From: Geobacter sp.
Lineage (GTDB): Bacteria > Desulfobacterota > Desulfuromonadia > Geobacterales > Geobacteraceae
Assembly (NCBI GenBank): GCA_003490025.1
Contig: DNJC01000112.1
Span: 30,554 to 94,553 of the forward strand
Direction of reading: 5' to 3'
DNA length: 64,000 nucleotides
A model generated the notes under the pieces. The model made no database searches. It worked only from the letters and a program-made list of their open reading frames with translations, and had not been told where the DNA came from. Shown in pieces: positions 56,190 to 64,000 of this stretch. The position numbers and the translations under genes were made by a program. The number at the start of each line of letters is the position of its first letter. The stretch's first letter is position 1.

Positions 56190-58478
56190 CTAGGGGCGCG
56201 AGGAGCGTATCGCCAGCTGTATCTTATCCATGAGGCTCATGAAATCGAACGGTTTCCGTATGAACAGGATCCCCTGTTCCGGCGCGTCGTGAGTGGCGAC
56301 GTCGGCCGAGTACCCTGACATGTAGAGTACCCCCGTACCCGGGGAGATTTCCCTGATGGCCCTGGAGAGTTCCACGGATTTCCACTCCGGCAGGACGGTC
56401 TCGGCCACGAGGCAGTCGATCCCGCCTTTGCAGGTATGCAGGATCTCCAGCGCCTGGGGATGCGACTCGGCCACCAGCACCTGGTACCCTGCCTTCTCCA
56501 GCATCAGCTGCACCATGCGCCGGACGCTCCCCTCGTTCTCGACGAGCAGCACGCACCCGGTCCGGGAAAACTCCGTCGGCAGAGGCAGGGGGAGTTCCTT
56601 CTGCTCCGCGATCCTCGGGAAGTAGAGGGTGAAGGTGGAGCCCTGTCCCGGCTCGCTGTGAAGCTGCACCGCGCCGCCGTTCTGGTTCATGATGCCGTAC
56701 ACGGTGGAAAGCCCCAGACCGGTCCTCAAGCCGATCCCCTTGGTGGTGAAGAAGGGCTCGAAGACCTTTTTCTGCAGTTCGCTGTCCATGCCGACGCCGG
56801 TGTCGCGCACCGACACCATGACGTACTCGCCCGGGGCCGGTTCGGCATCGACCCTGTAACCTCCCCGACAGATGGTGACGTTCTTGGTTTCGATGCTTAT
56901 GGTGCCACCCTGCGGCATGGCATCGCAGGAGTTCAGCACCAGGTTCGTGATCACCTGGTTCACCTGGACCGGGTCCATCAGCACCGGCCAGATCCCCTGC
57001 GCCAGGGAGAGATCGAGCTGGATCTGGGGTACTATCGCCTGCAACAGCGACCTCTGGGCCTGCAGGATCAACCGGTTCAGGTCCACTCTGCAGGGGGTGA
57101 TCAGTTCATTCGAGGAGAAGGTGAGAAGCTGGTGGGTCACGTCCCGGGAATGCTCGGCAGCCTTCACGATCTCCGACAGGTACTCGTGGAACTTCTCCGT
57201 GCCGACCTGGACCAGCCTGGAGAGTTCGGCATAGCCCAGTATGACGCTCAGCTTGTTGTTGAAATCGTGGGCCACGCCGCCGGCCAGTCGCCCGATCGCC
57301 TCCATCTTCTGGGCCTGCAGCAGTTGTCCCTCGAGGAATCGCTGCTCCGTTATGTCGCGGTTCAGGCCGACCATGCGCAGCGGGTTCCCCACGTCGTCGC
57401 GCAGGACCATGGCGTCCCCCCTGACGACCACGACCCTGCCGTCTGGGCGCAGCACCCGGAACTCCTGCGTGTGGTAATCCTCTTCACCCTTAAGCGCCGA
57501 CTCTATCCCAATCCGGACCCGCTCCCGGTCCTCCTCGTGTACGGTGCCGAGCCAGTTCTCGAAGCTGCGGTCGAAGGTCTCCCGGCTGACGCCGTACAGC
57601 TCGAACATCCGGTCGTTCCATTCCAACCATCCTTGCCGGACGTTCCACTCCCAGACCCCGAGCCCGCCCGATTTTGCCGCCAGTTCCAGCCTCATTTTAG
57701 TTTCGGTTATCGAGTCGATGGCCCCCTTCAGTGCGGTGATGTCCTGGCAATAGGCCAGGGCGTGGCCGTTGTCCAGCAGGACCGCCCGCAGCGACACCCA
57801 GACCTGCTCCCCGGAACTCTTGATAAGACGTGCCTCCATTTCCAGGCGCCCGGTCTCCCGCAAAAGTGAAAGATCGCGTAGCAGCGCAGCGTGGTCCTCT
57901 ATGGGGTGCACCTCGAGGATGTTCATCCGGGAGAGGGTGTCGGCGGGGTAGCCGAGGAGCCGGGTGGCCGCATCGTTGAAGTCCACGTACCGCCCGTCCC
58001 GGTCCACCACGAAGACCGCCACCGGGGAGTTTTCCACGTAGCAGCGAAACCTCGCCTCGCTCTCCTGCAGTGCAGCCGCGGCCTTCTCCCGCTCGGCCGC
58101 AAGCTTAATCCGGGTCTCAGCCAGGCTTGAGCTCCGTTGTGCCCGGCGTGTCAGCTCGGACAGCCACGACACCGACACTCCGCTGAACAGGAAGATGAGA
58201 AGGCCCAGCCAGTCGATCTGGTCCCGGACGTGGATCTGGCCGGTCGGTTCCATGAGGAAGTAGGCGACGAAGCATGCGGAGAGGACGGTGGAGATGACGC
58301 CGGCGCAGAGCCCGCCGCAGAGGCTCGCGATGATCACCGCAGGGAAGAAGGTGATGTAGGGGATCCTGGCGCCGAACGGCTCCAGGAAGAACAGGCGCAA
58401 AGCTGCGGCGGCCGCGAAGACGACGAGCCCCACGACGAGGGATAACCACGGATTACGATTTTGCAGCATGCGGAGCAT
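56190..58478 (-). CDS. Membrane PAS histidine kinase with degenerate C-terminal receiver
   Basis: The protein has 762 residues. The N-terminal DUF4118-like four-helix membrane part (about 15-115) is followed by two PAS domains, each with a PAC segment (the second with WEWNVRQGWLEWNDRMFELYGVS). The HisKA motif is GVAHDFNNKLSVILGYAEL and the ATPase has NSCDAMPQGG and GLGLSTVYGIMNQNGG. The C-terminal receiver-like domain starts VLLVENEGSVRRMVQ. At the place of the phospho-acceptor Asp it has Glu (CLVAETVLPEW), and its usual acidic pair is altered. So it should not be phosphorylated in the normal way. It is transcribed separately from the kinase at 52271-55963. Confidence 0.92.
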   Translation of the reverse strand: MLRMLQNRNPWLSLVVGLVVFAAAAALRLFFLEPFGARIPYITFFPAVIIASLCGGLCAGVISTVLSACFVAYFLMEPTGQIHVRDQIDWLGLLIFLFSGVSVSWLSELTRRAQRSSSLAETRIKLAAEREKAAAALQESEARFRCYVENSPVAVFVVDRDGRYVDFNDAATRLLGYPADTLSRMNILEVHPIEDHAALLRDLSLLRETGRLEMEARLIKSSGEQVWVSLRAVLLDNGHALAYCQDITALKGAIDSITETKMRLELAAKSGGLGVWEWNVRQGWLEWNDRMFELYGVSRETFDRSFENWLGTVHEEDRERVRIGIESALKGEEDYHTQEFRVLRPDGRVVVVRGDAMVLRDDVGNPLRMVGLNRDITEQRFLEGQLLQAQKMEAIGRLAGGVAHDFNNKLSVILGYAELSRLVQVGTEKFHEYLSEIVKAAEHSRDVTHQLLTFSSNELITPCRVDLNRLILQAQRSLLQAIVPQIQLDLSLAQGIWPVLMDPVQVNQVITNLVLNSCDAMPQGGTISIETKNVTICRGGYRVDAEPAPGEYVMVSVRDTGVGMDSELQKKVFEPFFTTKGIGLRTGLGLSTVYGIMNQNGGAVQLHSEPGQGSTFTLYFPRIAEQKELPLPLPTEFSRTGCVLLVENEGSVRRMVQLMLEKAGYQVLVAESHPQALEILHTCKGGIDCLVAETVLPEWKSVELSRAIREISPGTGVLYMSGYSADVATHDAPEQGILFIRKPFDFMSLMDKIQLAIRSSRP

Positions 58479-58651
58479 GGCCTGCGCCTTTCCACTGCCT
58501 CAAGGCAGTACCACCAGACTACCTGGACCTGTTCATCAGGCGTGCCAAGGGAGGGAAAGGCTAACTAGGCGAAAGGGTTCGAGAGAGACACGGTGGACCG
58601 AAATAGCAGGCGCGAAAATGTGCAAACATTGAACAGCAACCGGTTCGGGTC

Positions 58652-58820
58652 ATGAACAGCGTCAGGAACAGTGACGAAATCCACATAGCCGACATTGTCC
58701 TGGGGGCCATCCAGGCTTCCCCCGGTCAAGCGGGTGATGGCAAGCGAGCAGGTGAAGTCCCGCTACCTCGAGCGCATCCTGGCCAACGTCGACGTCACCG
58801 ACTTCTCGAAATTCGAATGA
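58652..58820 (+). pseudogene. Possible short degraded coding remnant
   Basis: A start MNSVRNSDEIHIADIVLGAIQ is followed after an apparent frame change by MASEQVKSRYLERILANVDV and DFSKFE, which look like normal coding sequence in a different frame. No complete frame joins them. The parent family is not recognised. The rest of the 513-bp gap 58479-58991 holds no gene. Confidence 0.35.
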
Positions 58821-58921
58821 AGGGGCGTCTTGCGTTTTGCCACTACATTCGGCGGGTCTGCGGGGGGGAATGGGTGAGGCGGCTAGGTGTAAAAAAAGGG
58901 TGAGGCGCGGGCCGAAAACGC

Positions 58922-58957
58922 TGTAGATAAAATGCCGACGTTGCTGTACTGTGCTTC
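58922..58957 (+). repeat. Second copy of the yefM upstream sequence
   Basis: These 36 bases match 59470-59505 at 30 positions, including GATAAAATGCCGA and CTGTACTGTG. The right half-site GTACA of the presumed operator is missing here. It lies at the 3' side of the HTH gene. Confidence 0.75.
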
Positions 58958-58991
58958 GACCTACGTTATTGGGTTGAGTGCAAGTAACGGC

Positions 58992-59333
58992 TCATGCAGC
59001 CCGAAGCAAAAAGTCCACGTGCACCGAGTCATAAGGAAATACTATCTGGCCCTTCTCTGTTTTTTGCAGCAGCCCCGCGCTAAGAAGCGCGTGCACATCA
59101 CCGTGAACCGCTTTGACATCCCTCACGACACGACGTGCCGCCTCTCGTATAGTCATAGGTCCTGCCCCCGTCATCACCTTGAGCAGTTCCCAACGTTTAC
59201 CGGAAATCACCTTGAACAACAGTTCCGGCGAATCGAAGCTGATGAACTCCCCTTGCTGTTCTCCCTCAAACGCACGCAGAAACCTTTTATTGAGTTCTTC
59301 TTGGGACGAAACTTCTAAAGTCACCGTATTCAT
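58992..59333 (-). CDS. MarR/HVO_A0114-like winged-helix protein
   Basis: The 113-residue protein has a helical N-terminus and a winged-helix core (ELLKVMTGAGPMTIREAARRVVRDVKAVHGDVHALLSAGLLQKTEKG). It resembles the antitoxin-type HTH regulators that often pair with a TumE-like toxin. No such partner is visible next to it, so it may be an orphan. It lies between two copies of the YefM operator-like sequence. Confidence 0.75.
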   Translation of the reverse strand: MNTVTLEVSSQEELNKRFLRAFEGEQQGEFISFDSPELLFKVISGKRWELLKVMTGAGPMTIREAARRVVRDVKAVHGDVHALLSAGLLQKTEKGQIVFPYDSVHVDFLLRAA

Positions 59334-59492
59334 CTCATGGCCTCCAATTGTTGACCTCGTACCAGAAATCGTCCAGCAGGGCTTGTGGGGAACCTAACAA
59401 CAGACCGAAGTGTTGTCAAGATGTACAACAGCAAAAGGCCAGTTTACAGAGGCGACGCTCCGAATACGGTGTTGATAAAATGCCGAAGGTAC

Positions 59493-59511
59493 TGTACTGT
59501 GTTCCTGTACA
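59493..59511. promoter_or_regulatory. YefM operator-like palindrome
   Basis: TGTAC-N9-GTACA lies 20 bp upstream of the yefM start. In E. coli the YefM-YoeB pair represses itself at palindromes with a TGTACA core, so this is a likely autoregulatory site. The motif and its surroundings are partly duplicated at 58922-58957. Confidence 0.65.
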
Positions 59512-59530
59512 GCTTACACGGGAGGAAGAA

Positions 59531-59809
59531 GTGCTGAAGACATCGTACACAAATGCGCGGGCCAATTTCGCCGGCTTATGCGACGAGGTGACCAAGAACC
59601 GGGAGATAGTCATCATCGGTCGTCGCAACGGCGAGAGTGTAGCAATGATTGCCGCTGACGAACTTGAAAGCCTGGTTGAGACAGCTCATCTCATGCGGTC
59701 GCCAAAGAATGCCCAAAGGCTTTTGGCCTCTCTGGAGCGCGCCCTGAAACGCGAGGGAGAGCCATCTGCGGTAGAGACCTTGCAGAAGGAATTGGGGTTT
59801 GAAAAATAA
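59531..59809 (+). CDS. yefM: YefM-family antitoxin
   Basis: The 92-residue protein starts with GTG (after GGGAGGAAGAA). The N-terminal YefM-Phd fold is TSYTNARANFAGLCDEVTKNREIVIIGRRNGESVAMIA. The C-terminus continues AHLMRSPKNAQRLLASLERAL, as in E. coli YefM, giving the toxin-binding tail. It represses the operon and neutralises YoeB. The ATG at 59480 is in frame but has a weaker ribosome site. It overlaps the toxin gene by 11 bp. Confidence 0.92.
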   Translation: MLKTSYTNARANFAGLCDEVTKNREIVIIGRRNGESVAMIAADELESLVETAHLMRSPKNAQRLLASLERALKREGEPSAVETLQKELGFEK

Positions 59810-60068
59810 GGCAAGAGAGGCTGTATTCCAGCCGGAATTCCGGGAGGACCTACGCCACTGGGTTGAGGTCGACCGGAAAACCGCTTTACGCGCGTTCGCC
59901 TTGATAGAGGCCGTCATGCGTGATCCTTTTGTCGGCATCGGCAAACCGGAACCGCTGAAATACCTTTCCCCTGGCGTCTGGTCCCGCCGTCTCACTCAGG
60001 AACACCGCGTGGTTTACCTCGTTTCGGATGACAGGATCGACTTTCTTCAGGCAAGGTACCATTACTGA
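59799..60068 (+). CDS. yoeB: YoeB-family mRNA interferase toxin
   Basis: The 89-residue protein starts with TTG inside yefM. The C-terminal half has DPFVGIGKPEPLKYLSPGVWSRRLTQEHRVVYLVSDD and ends ARYHY, as in YoeB. The catalytic residues (Glu near 51, Arg near 70 and His near 88) are present. It cuts mRNA at the ribosome when free of YefM. Confidence 0.93.
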   Translation: MKNKAREAVFQPEFREDLRHWVEVDRKTALRAFALIEAVMRDPFVGIGKPEPLKYLSPGVWSRRLTQEHRVVYLVSDDRIDFLQARYHY

Positions 60069-60079
60069 CAATCAACCCT

Positions 60080-60700
60080 TCAGTTCAAGAACCCCAGCAG
60101 TTTCCCGCCCTCCCTGAACAGCAAGACCGCGAAAATGATCAGAAGCATCCCGAGAAAGCGCATGATGTACAGGTAGAGCGTGCTGCTCAGGAATGCCTTC
60201 GATTTGCCGACCGCAATGGCCAGGACGACCTTGGCGCCGACGAGACAGAGGTAGAAGCTTCCGATGAACGCCAAGCAGGCGCTCCACCCCGTGCCGAGGG
60301 ACTTGGTCAGCACCGGCGCGCCGACGGTGATCCAGAAGAGGTAGGGGTGCGGACTGAGGAAATTGGTCAGCACCCCTTTTTGCAGCGATCTCGGCTGTTC
60401 CTTAGGCAGGTCAAGCCGGACGGGCCGGGTCCTGATCGACTGGTACCCGGTGTACATGACGAACAGACCGCCGGCCAGCGAGATCCCCCCCAGGATGCCG
60501 TGATAACCGGAAACCTTCACCAGGAGGAGCAGGGTAGCGAGGACGATGGGCAGATCGGTGATGACGGGGGAGAGCGCGACCTTCACGCCGGATTTCGTCC
60601 CGTGGTGGAGGGATTCGGAAATGACCAGCATCAGGAGCGGCCCCGGAGAAAACCCGGCCGACAGTCCCAGGACCAGCCCAATGCTGAGGAAATCGATCAT
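60080..60700 (-). CDS. LysE-family amino acid exporter
   Basis: The 206-residue membrane protein starts MIDFLSIGLVLGLSAGFSPGPLLMLVISESL (the LysE/RhtB FSPGP motif). About five to six helices are seen. The ATG at 60700 overlaps the racemase-like gene's stop (ATGA, 60697-60700). It probably exports an amino acid handled by that partner. Confidence 0.9.
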   Translation of the reverse strand: MIDFLSIGLVLGLSAGFSPGPLLMLVISESLHHGTKSGVKVALSPVITDLPIVLATLLLLVKVSGYHGILGGISLAGGLFVMYTGYQSIRTRPVRLDLPKEQPRSLQKGVLTNFLSPHPYLFWITVGAPVLTKSLGTGWSACLAFIGSFYLCLVGAKVVLAIAVGKSKAFLSSTLYLYIMRFLGMLLIIFAVLLFREGGKLLGFLN

Positions 60701-61386
60701 CGCAGGCAAAAACGGACCATGCTCTCCACATGGATCGCCGTGGTGTTCAGGAAAGGTATCCCGAATTCGTCCCTCTGCAGAATCAGCGGCAGTTCGGTGC
60801 ACCCGAGGATCACGGCATCGATGGCATCCGTTTCCATCATCCGCTTCACGATGGCCAGAAGCCCCTCCCTCGTCTCATCCTTGAAGACGCCGAGTTCGAT
60901 TTCATCGATCAGTTTCTGGTGGATGTAGGCCTGGTCGGCCGGATTCGGGACGACTACCGAGATACCAGAAGCGGCAAACGGCGGCGAGAAGAAGTTCTCC
61001 TCCATGGTGAACCTCGTTCCCAGCAGCCCGACCTTTTTCACACCCAGTTCCTTCGCCTTGTCCAGCGTAGCCGTGACGATGCTTATGAGTGGAATGGGTG
61101 ACTTTGCCTGTACTTCATCGAACACAACATGCGGGGTATTGGCAGAGATGACGGCGAACTCCGCGCCTGCCTTGTGCAACGACTTGATCTTCGCTCCCAG
61201 CAGGTAGATGAGGTGGTTCCACTCGCGCTTGCCGACCAGGTCCAGCACTTCCTCAAGGTTGACGCTGTAGATGATGATTTCAGGCGCCGCCAGGCTGCCC
61301 GGAACGTGGAACGCCTTGATTATGCGCTGGTAGTAATCGACGGTGGATTCCGGCCCCACCCCGCCGACGATGCCTATAGTTTTCAT
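60697..61386 (-). CDS. Aspartate/glutamate racemase-like protein lacking one Cys
   Basis: This 229-residue Asp/Glu racemase-fold protein has MKTIGIVGGVGPESTVDYYQ and KVGLLGTRFTMEENFFS. The second catalytic motif ILGCTELPLIL is intact. The first catalytic Cys (usually CNT) is replaced by Ala (ISANTPHVVFDEV). Two cysteines are normally needed, so it may act on one enantiomer, or as an isomerase/hydrolase relative. The ATG at 61386 (MKTIGIVGGV) was chosen. It is coupled to the LysE gene. Confidence 0.85.
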   Translation of the reverse strand: MKTIGIVGGVGPESTVDYYQRIIKAFHVPGSLAAPEIIIYSVNLEEVLDLVGKREWNHLIYLLGAKIKSLHKAGAEFAVISANTPHVVFDEVQAKSPIPLISIVTATLDKAKELGVKKVGLLGTRFTMEENFFSPPFAASGISVVVPNPADQAYIHQKLIDEIELGVFKDETREGLLAIVKRMMETDAIDAVILGCTELPLILQRDEFGIPFLNTTAIHVESMVRFCLR

Positions 61387-61465
61387 GGATTCACCTCCAG
61401 TTGGCATAGATAATTGGCGTATATCTTATCCGCAGCAGCTTGTGTGCTCCCGCCAGCTTTCTCAT

Positions 61466-61687
61466 AAGCTCCCCCTCGCCCTCCGGGAGAGGGCTGGGGT
61501 GAGGGCGCCGATCGCGGCAGGAATGCCGCTCCTACACACGTTTCCTCCTACACTCTTACCTTCTACGCCAACTCCCCCTCGCCCTCCGGGAGAGGGCTGG
61601 GGTGAGGGCGTTGCTCTCTGCGACTCTCTTCCTGCGTGGCACCGCCCTCACCCGGCCTCCGGCCACCCTCTCCCGGAGGGCGAGGGG
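61466..61687. repeat. Cluster of dispersed GC repeats
   Basis: CCCTCGCCCTCCGGGAGAGGGCTGGGGTGAGGGCG occurs at about 61469 and 61572, and its inverse partner at 61640-61687. Between them is CGCGGCAGGAATGCCGCTCCTAC (61512). The gap 61387-61734 holds nothing else recognisable. The same families occur at 47406-47517 and 63936-64000. Confidence 0.85.
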
Positions 61688-61734
61688 TTGGTGCCCAAGA
61701 CTCCAGCTTAGTAACGGGGTATCGACAGCGGCAT

Positions 61735-63912
61735 TTACTTCTCGATCCTCATCGCCAGCTTGGTCATTCTCCGGTGGGACTTGTGGTTCTTCACCGCCAT
61801 GCCGAGCGCCTTGGCCTCGCCGATGACTACGACCAGTTTCTTGCCCCGGGTGACCGCCGTGTAGATCAGGTTCCGCTCCAGCATAGTGTAATGCTGCATG
61901 GAGAGCGGGATCACTACCGCCGTGTACTCCGACCCCTGGCTCTTGTGGATACTGGTCGCGTAGGCGAGACTCACCTCGTCCAGCTCGCCGAACTGGTATT
62001 CCACCAGCCGGTCGTCGTAATCCACCGTCAGCGTCCCCTCTTCCGGGCGGACCTCGACGATCCTGCCGATGTCGCCGTTGAAGACTTCCTTCTCGTAGTT
62101 GTTCACCGTCTGGATCACCTTGTCGCCGGGCGCGAAGCTGGTGCCGAACCTGGTCACTTTCGGCTCGGCCTTGCCGTTCAGCACCCCCTGCAGCTCCGCG
62201 TTCAGGGACCGCGCCCCCAGCCCTCCCCGGTTCATCGGGGTCAGCACCTGGACGTCGCGCACCGGGTGAAAGCCGAAGCGCTTGGGTATCCTCTGGGTGA
62301 TGACCTGCAGCAGCTTGTCGTGAATATCCTCGGCAGTGGCAGCCGGGATGAAGTAGAAGTCGGTCAGTTCCTTCCCCTCGTCCTTCAGCGGCATCTCCCC
62401 TTTGTTGATGCGGTGGGCATTGACGATGATCCTGGAGCCGGCGGCCTGCCGGAATATCTCGGTGAGCCGCACCGTCGGGATGGCGCCGGACTCGATGATG
62501 TCGGACAAGACGCAGCCCGGGCCGACGGAGGGGAGCTGGTCCACGTCCCCCACGATGATGATGCCGGCGCTGTCCGGGATGGCGGGCAGGAGCTTGTTCA
62601 TCAGCACCACGTCCACCATGGACGCCTCGTCCATGACCAGCAGATCGGTGGCGATGGGGTTGTCCCTGCCGCGCTTGAAGCCGAAGCTCTGCGGGTCGAA
62701 CTCGAGCAGCCGGTGGATGGTCTTGGCCTCGAGCCCCGTCGACTCGGCGAGCCTCTTCGCTGCCCTGCCGGTCGGGGCGCAGAGCGTGACCCTCATCTGC
62801 TTCGACCGGATGATGCCGAGGATGCTGTTCACCAGGGTGGTCTTGCCGACGCCGGGGCCACCGGTCACCACGACCACCTTGCTCTCAAGCGCCAGGCGGA
62901 TCGCGTCGCGCTGCGACGCGGAAAGGGTGATGCCGTTTTGGCTCTCGACCCAGGGGATAGCCTTTTCGGCGACGATGCCGCTCCAGGGTGGCGACCCCGC
63001 CGACAGGCGGGAGAGGCTGGAGGCGACACCGACCTCGGCCCGGTAGAGCGGCGCGAGGAAGAGGCAGGGGCGCCCCGCTATCTCGTCCGGAATCAGGTTC
63101 TCCTCGGCGATCTCCGCTTGAATAGCCGCCTCCACCACCGGAAACGGGATCTCCAGCAACGTCGCTGCGTGCTCGGCCAGCTCCTGCCTTGCCGCGGCGC
63201 AGTGGCCGCTGCCGGACAACTCCTGCAGGACGTGCCGCACCCCGGCCTGCGCGCGTATCATCGAATCCGGCGCGATGCCGAGCTTTGCCGCCAGGGCGTC
63301 GGCTATTTTGAAGCCGATGCCGTGGATGTCGAGGGCCAGCCGGTACGGGTTCTCGGTAACCTTGAAGATCGCCTCGTTGCCGTAACTCTTGTAGATGCGA
63401 ACGGCGCGGGCGGTCCCCAAGCCGTGGGATTGCAGGAACACCATGATCTCGCGGATAGCCTTCTGCTCGACCCAGGCGCTCGACACGAGTTCCATCCGCT
63501 TGCGGCCGATCCCCGGCAGTTCCAGCAACCTTTCCGGGTTCTTCTCGATGACGTCGAACACGTCCTCGCGAAAGGCCTCGACCAGGACCTTGGCGAAGTG
63601 GTGGCCGATCCCGTGCACCATCCCCGAGCCGAGGTACTTCTCGATCCCCTCCAGCGTGGTCGGCGGGACCACCTTCAGGTGTTGCGCCTTGAACTGCATC
63701 CCGTGGGTCCGGTCGTTATGCCACGACCCGGTGCACTCCAGGAACTCCCCGGGGGTGATGGACGCGGCGCAGCCGGTGACGGTGACCAGGTCCCGGTGAC
63801 CGGAAACCTTCACGCGCAGCACGCAGAAGCCGGTCTCCTCGCTGTGAAAGGTGATCCTTTCCAGCGCGCCGGAAATTCTTTCCGTGCTTTCAGTGGCGGT
63901 TCTTTCTTTCAT
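61735..63912 (-). CDS. recD2: RecD2-family ATP-dependent DNA helicase
   Basis: The 725-residue protein has the N-terminal extension with tandem HhH-type motifs (IEKYLGSGMVHGIGHHFAKVLVEAF and LLELPGIGRKRMELV). The SF1 helicase core starts with Walker A TGGPGVGKTTLVNSI at about 353-367, then DEASMVDVVL and the C-terminal motifs YATSIHKSQGSEY. This is the RecBC-independent form with 5'-3' polarity. No recB or recC lies in the window. Full length. Confidence 0.95.
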   Translation of the reverse strand: MKERTATESTERISGALERITFHSEETGFCVLRVKVSGHRDLVTVTGCAASITPGEFLECTGSWHNDRTHGMQFKAQHLKVVPPTTLEGIEKYLGSGMVHGIGHHFAKVLVEAFREDVFDVIEKNPERLLELPGIGRKRMELVSSAWVEQKAIREIMVFLQSHGLGTARAVRIYKSYGNEAIFKVTENPYRLALDIHGIGFKIADALAAKLGIAPDSMIRAQAGVRHVLQELSGSGHCAAARQELAEHAATLLEIPFPVVEAAIQAEIAEENLIPDEIAGRPCLFLAPLYRAEVGVASSLSRLSAGSPPWSGIVAEKAIPWVESQNGITLSASQRDAIRLALESKVVVVTGGPGVGKTTLVNSILGIIRSKQMRVTLCAPTGRAAKRLAESTGLEAKTIHRLLEFDPQSFGFKRGRDNPIATDLLVMDEASMVDVVLMNKLLPAIPDSAGIIIVGDVDQLPSVGPGCVLSDIIESGAIPTVRLTEIFRQAAGSRIIVNAHRINKGEMPLKDEGKELTDFYFIPAATAEDIHDKLLQVITQRIPKRFGFHPVRDVQVLTPMNRGGLGARSLNAELQGVLNGKAEPKVTRFGTSFAPGDKVIQTVNNYEKEVFNGDIGRIVEVRPEEGTLTVDYDDRLVEYQFGELDEVSLAYATSIHKSQGSEYTAVVIPLSMQHYTMLERNLIYTAVTRGKKLVVVIGEAKALGMAVKNHKSHRRMTKLAMRIEK

Positions 63913-63935
63913 TGCATTGTCCGTTCGCTCGTCGT

Positions 63936-64000
63936 TTCCTGTAGGAGCTGCATTCCTGCCGCGATCAACTGCGGCAATCGCGGCAGGAATGATGGAGCCG
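63936..64000. repeat. GCGGCAGGAAT palindromic repeat at the right edge
   Basis: GTAGGAGCTGCATTCCTGCCGCGAT is followed by its inverted partner ATCGCGGCAGGAATG. A related unit is at 61512-61535. It runs up to the window edge, upstream of recD2. Confidence 0.7.

Noticed and set aside
61466..61687. Insertion sequence ends or CRISPR
   Set aside because: The repeats are short REP-like palindromes without a transposase and in both orientations; the spacing is irregular.

Overview
The window is a GC-rich chromosomal segment from a member of the Geobacteraceae (Desulfobacterota), probably close to Geomonas/Citrifermentans. This is judged from gene neighbourhoods (cimA-lysC-tsaE-nnr-acpS; tig-clpP-clpX-lon-HU; hcp, RIC and hemerythrin together), the predicted protein sequences and the interspersed repeats. 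No database search was possible. Most of the window is dense core genome in co-oriented, often 1-4 bp overlapping operons. One AT-richer mobile element interrupts it.

Layout. 1-5777 (-): a type II secretion/type IV pilus-like assembly operon (gspF, gspE, pilM, pilN, pilO, a proline-rich PilP/GspC-like protein, and a lipoprotein that runs off the left edge). 5851-6800 (-): a polyprenyl-phosphate glycosyltransferase with a small membrane protein. 7066-7409 (-): tRNA-Asp, tRNA-Val, tRNA-Asp. 7444-13421 (-): the protein quality-control block tig, clpP, clpX, lon, HU. 13772-16744 (-): cytochrome bd oxidase (cydAB) and an Rrf2 regulator. 17068-21592: a 4.5 kb integrative element bounded by 20-bp att repeats at the 3' end of a small zinc-ribbon gene. 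21887-28554 (-): comEA-like, cimA, lysC, tsaE, CBS protein, nnr, acpS. 28656-34684 (-): TPR/peptidase, dxs, ispA, xseB, xseA. 34875-38133: ParA-like ATPase, divergent polysaccharide deacetylase, DUF4160/DUF2442 pair. 38326-42777: hemerythrin, RIC, hcp and small proteins linked to O2/NO stress. 43190-51290 (+): a complete cbb3 oxidase locus (ccoNOQP, ccoG, ccoH, ccoI, ccoS, SafE-like). 51195-58478 (-): a GGDEF response regulator and two large sensor kinases. 58992-60068: antitoxin/toxin-type genes. 60080-63912 (-): LysE transporter, racemase-like protein, RecD2.

The most interesting part is the integrative element. It carries a P4-type tyrosine integrase with paired AGGTTGCA arm-like sites near both ends, two paralogous AlpA-type regulators pointing inward from opposite ends, an unknown two-helix membrane protein, and a serine resolvase. 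Just upstream of the resolvase lies a three-subsite res-like array that contains the resolvase's own consensus promoter. A second theme is respiration and its control. cydAB sits behind an Rrf2 regulator with a shared operator-like motif at both promoters. The cbb3 oxidase has an unusual distribution of heme domains, with two haems c on CcoO and one on CcoP.

Repeats are a third theme. There is an in-frame 9-bp minisatellite at the 3' end of dxs, arrays of the heptamer TTCAACG forming long inverted repeats between genes, and several families of REP-like palindromes, one of which supplies the probable start codon of xseA.
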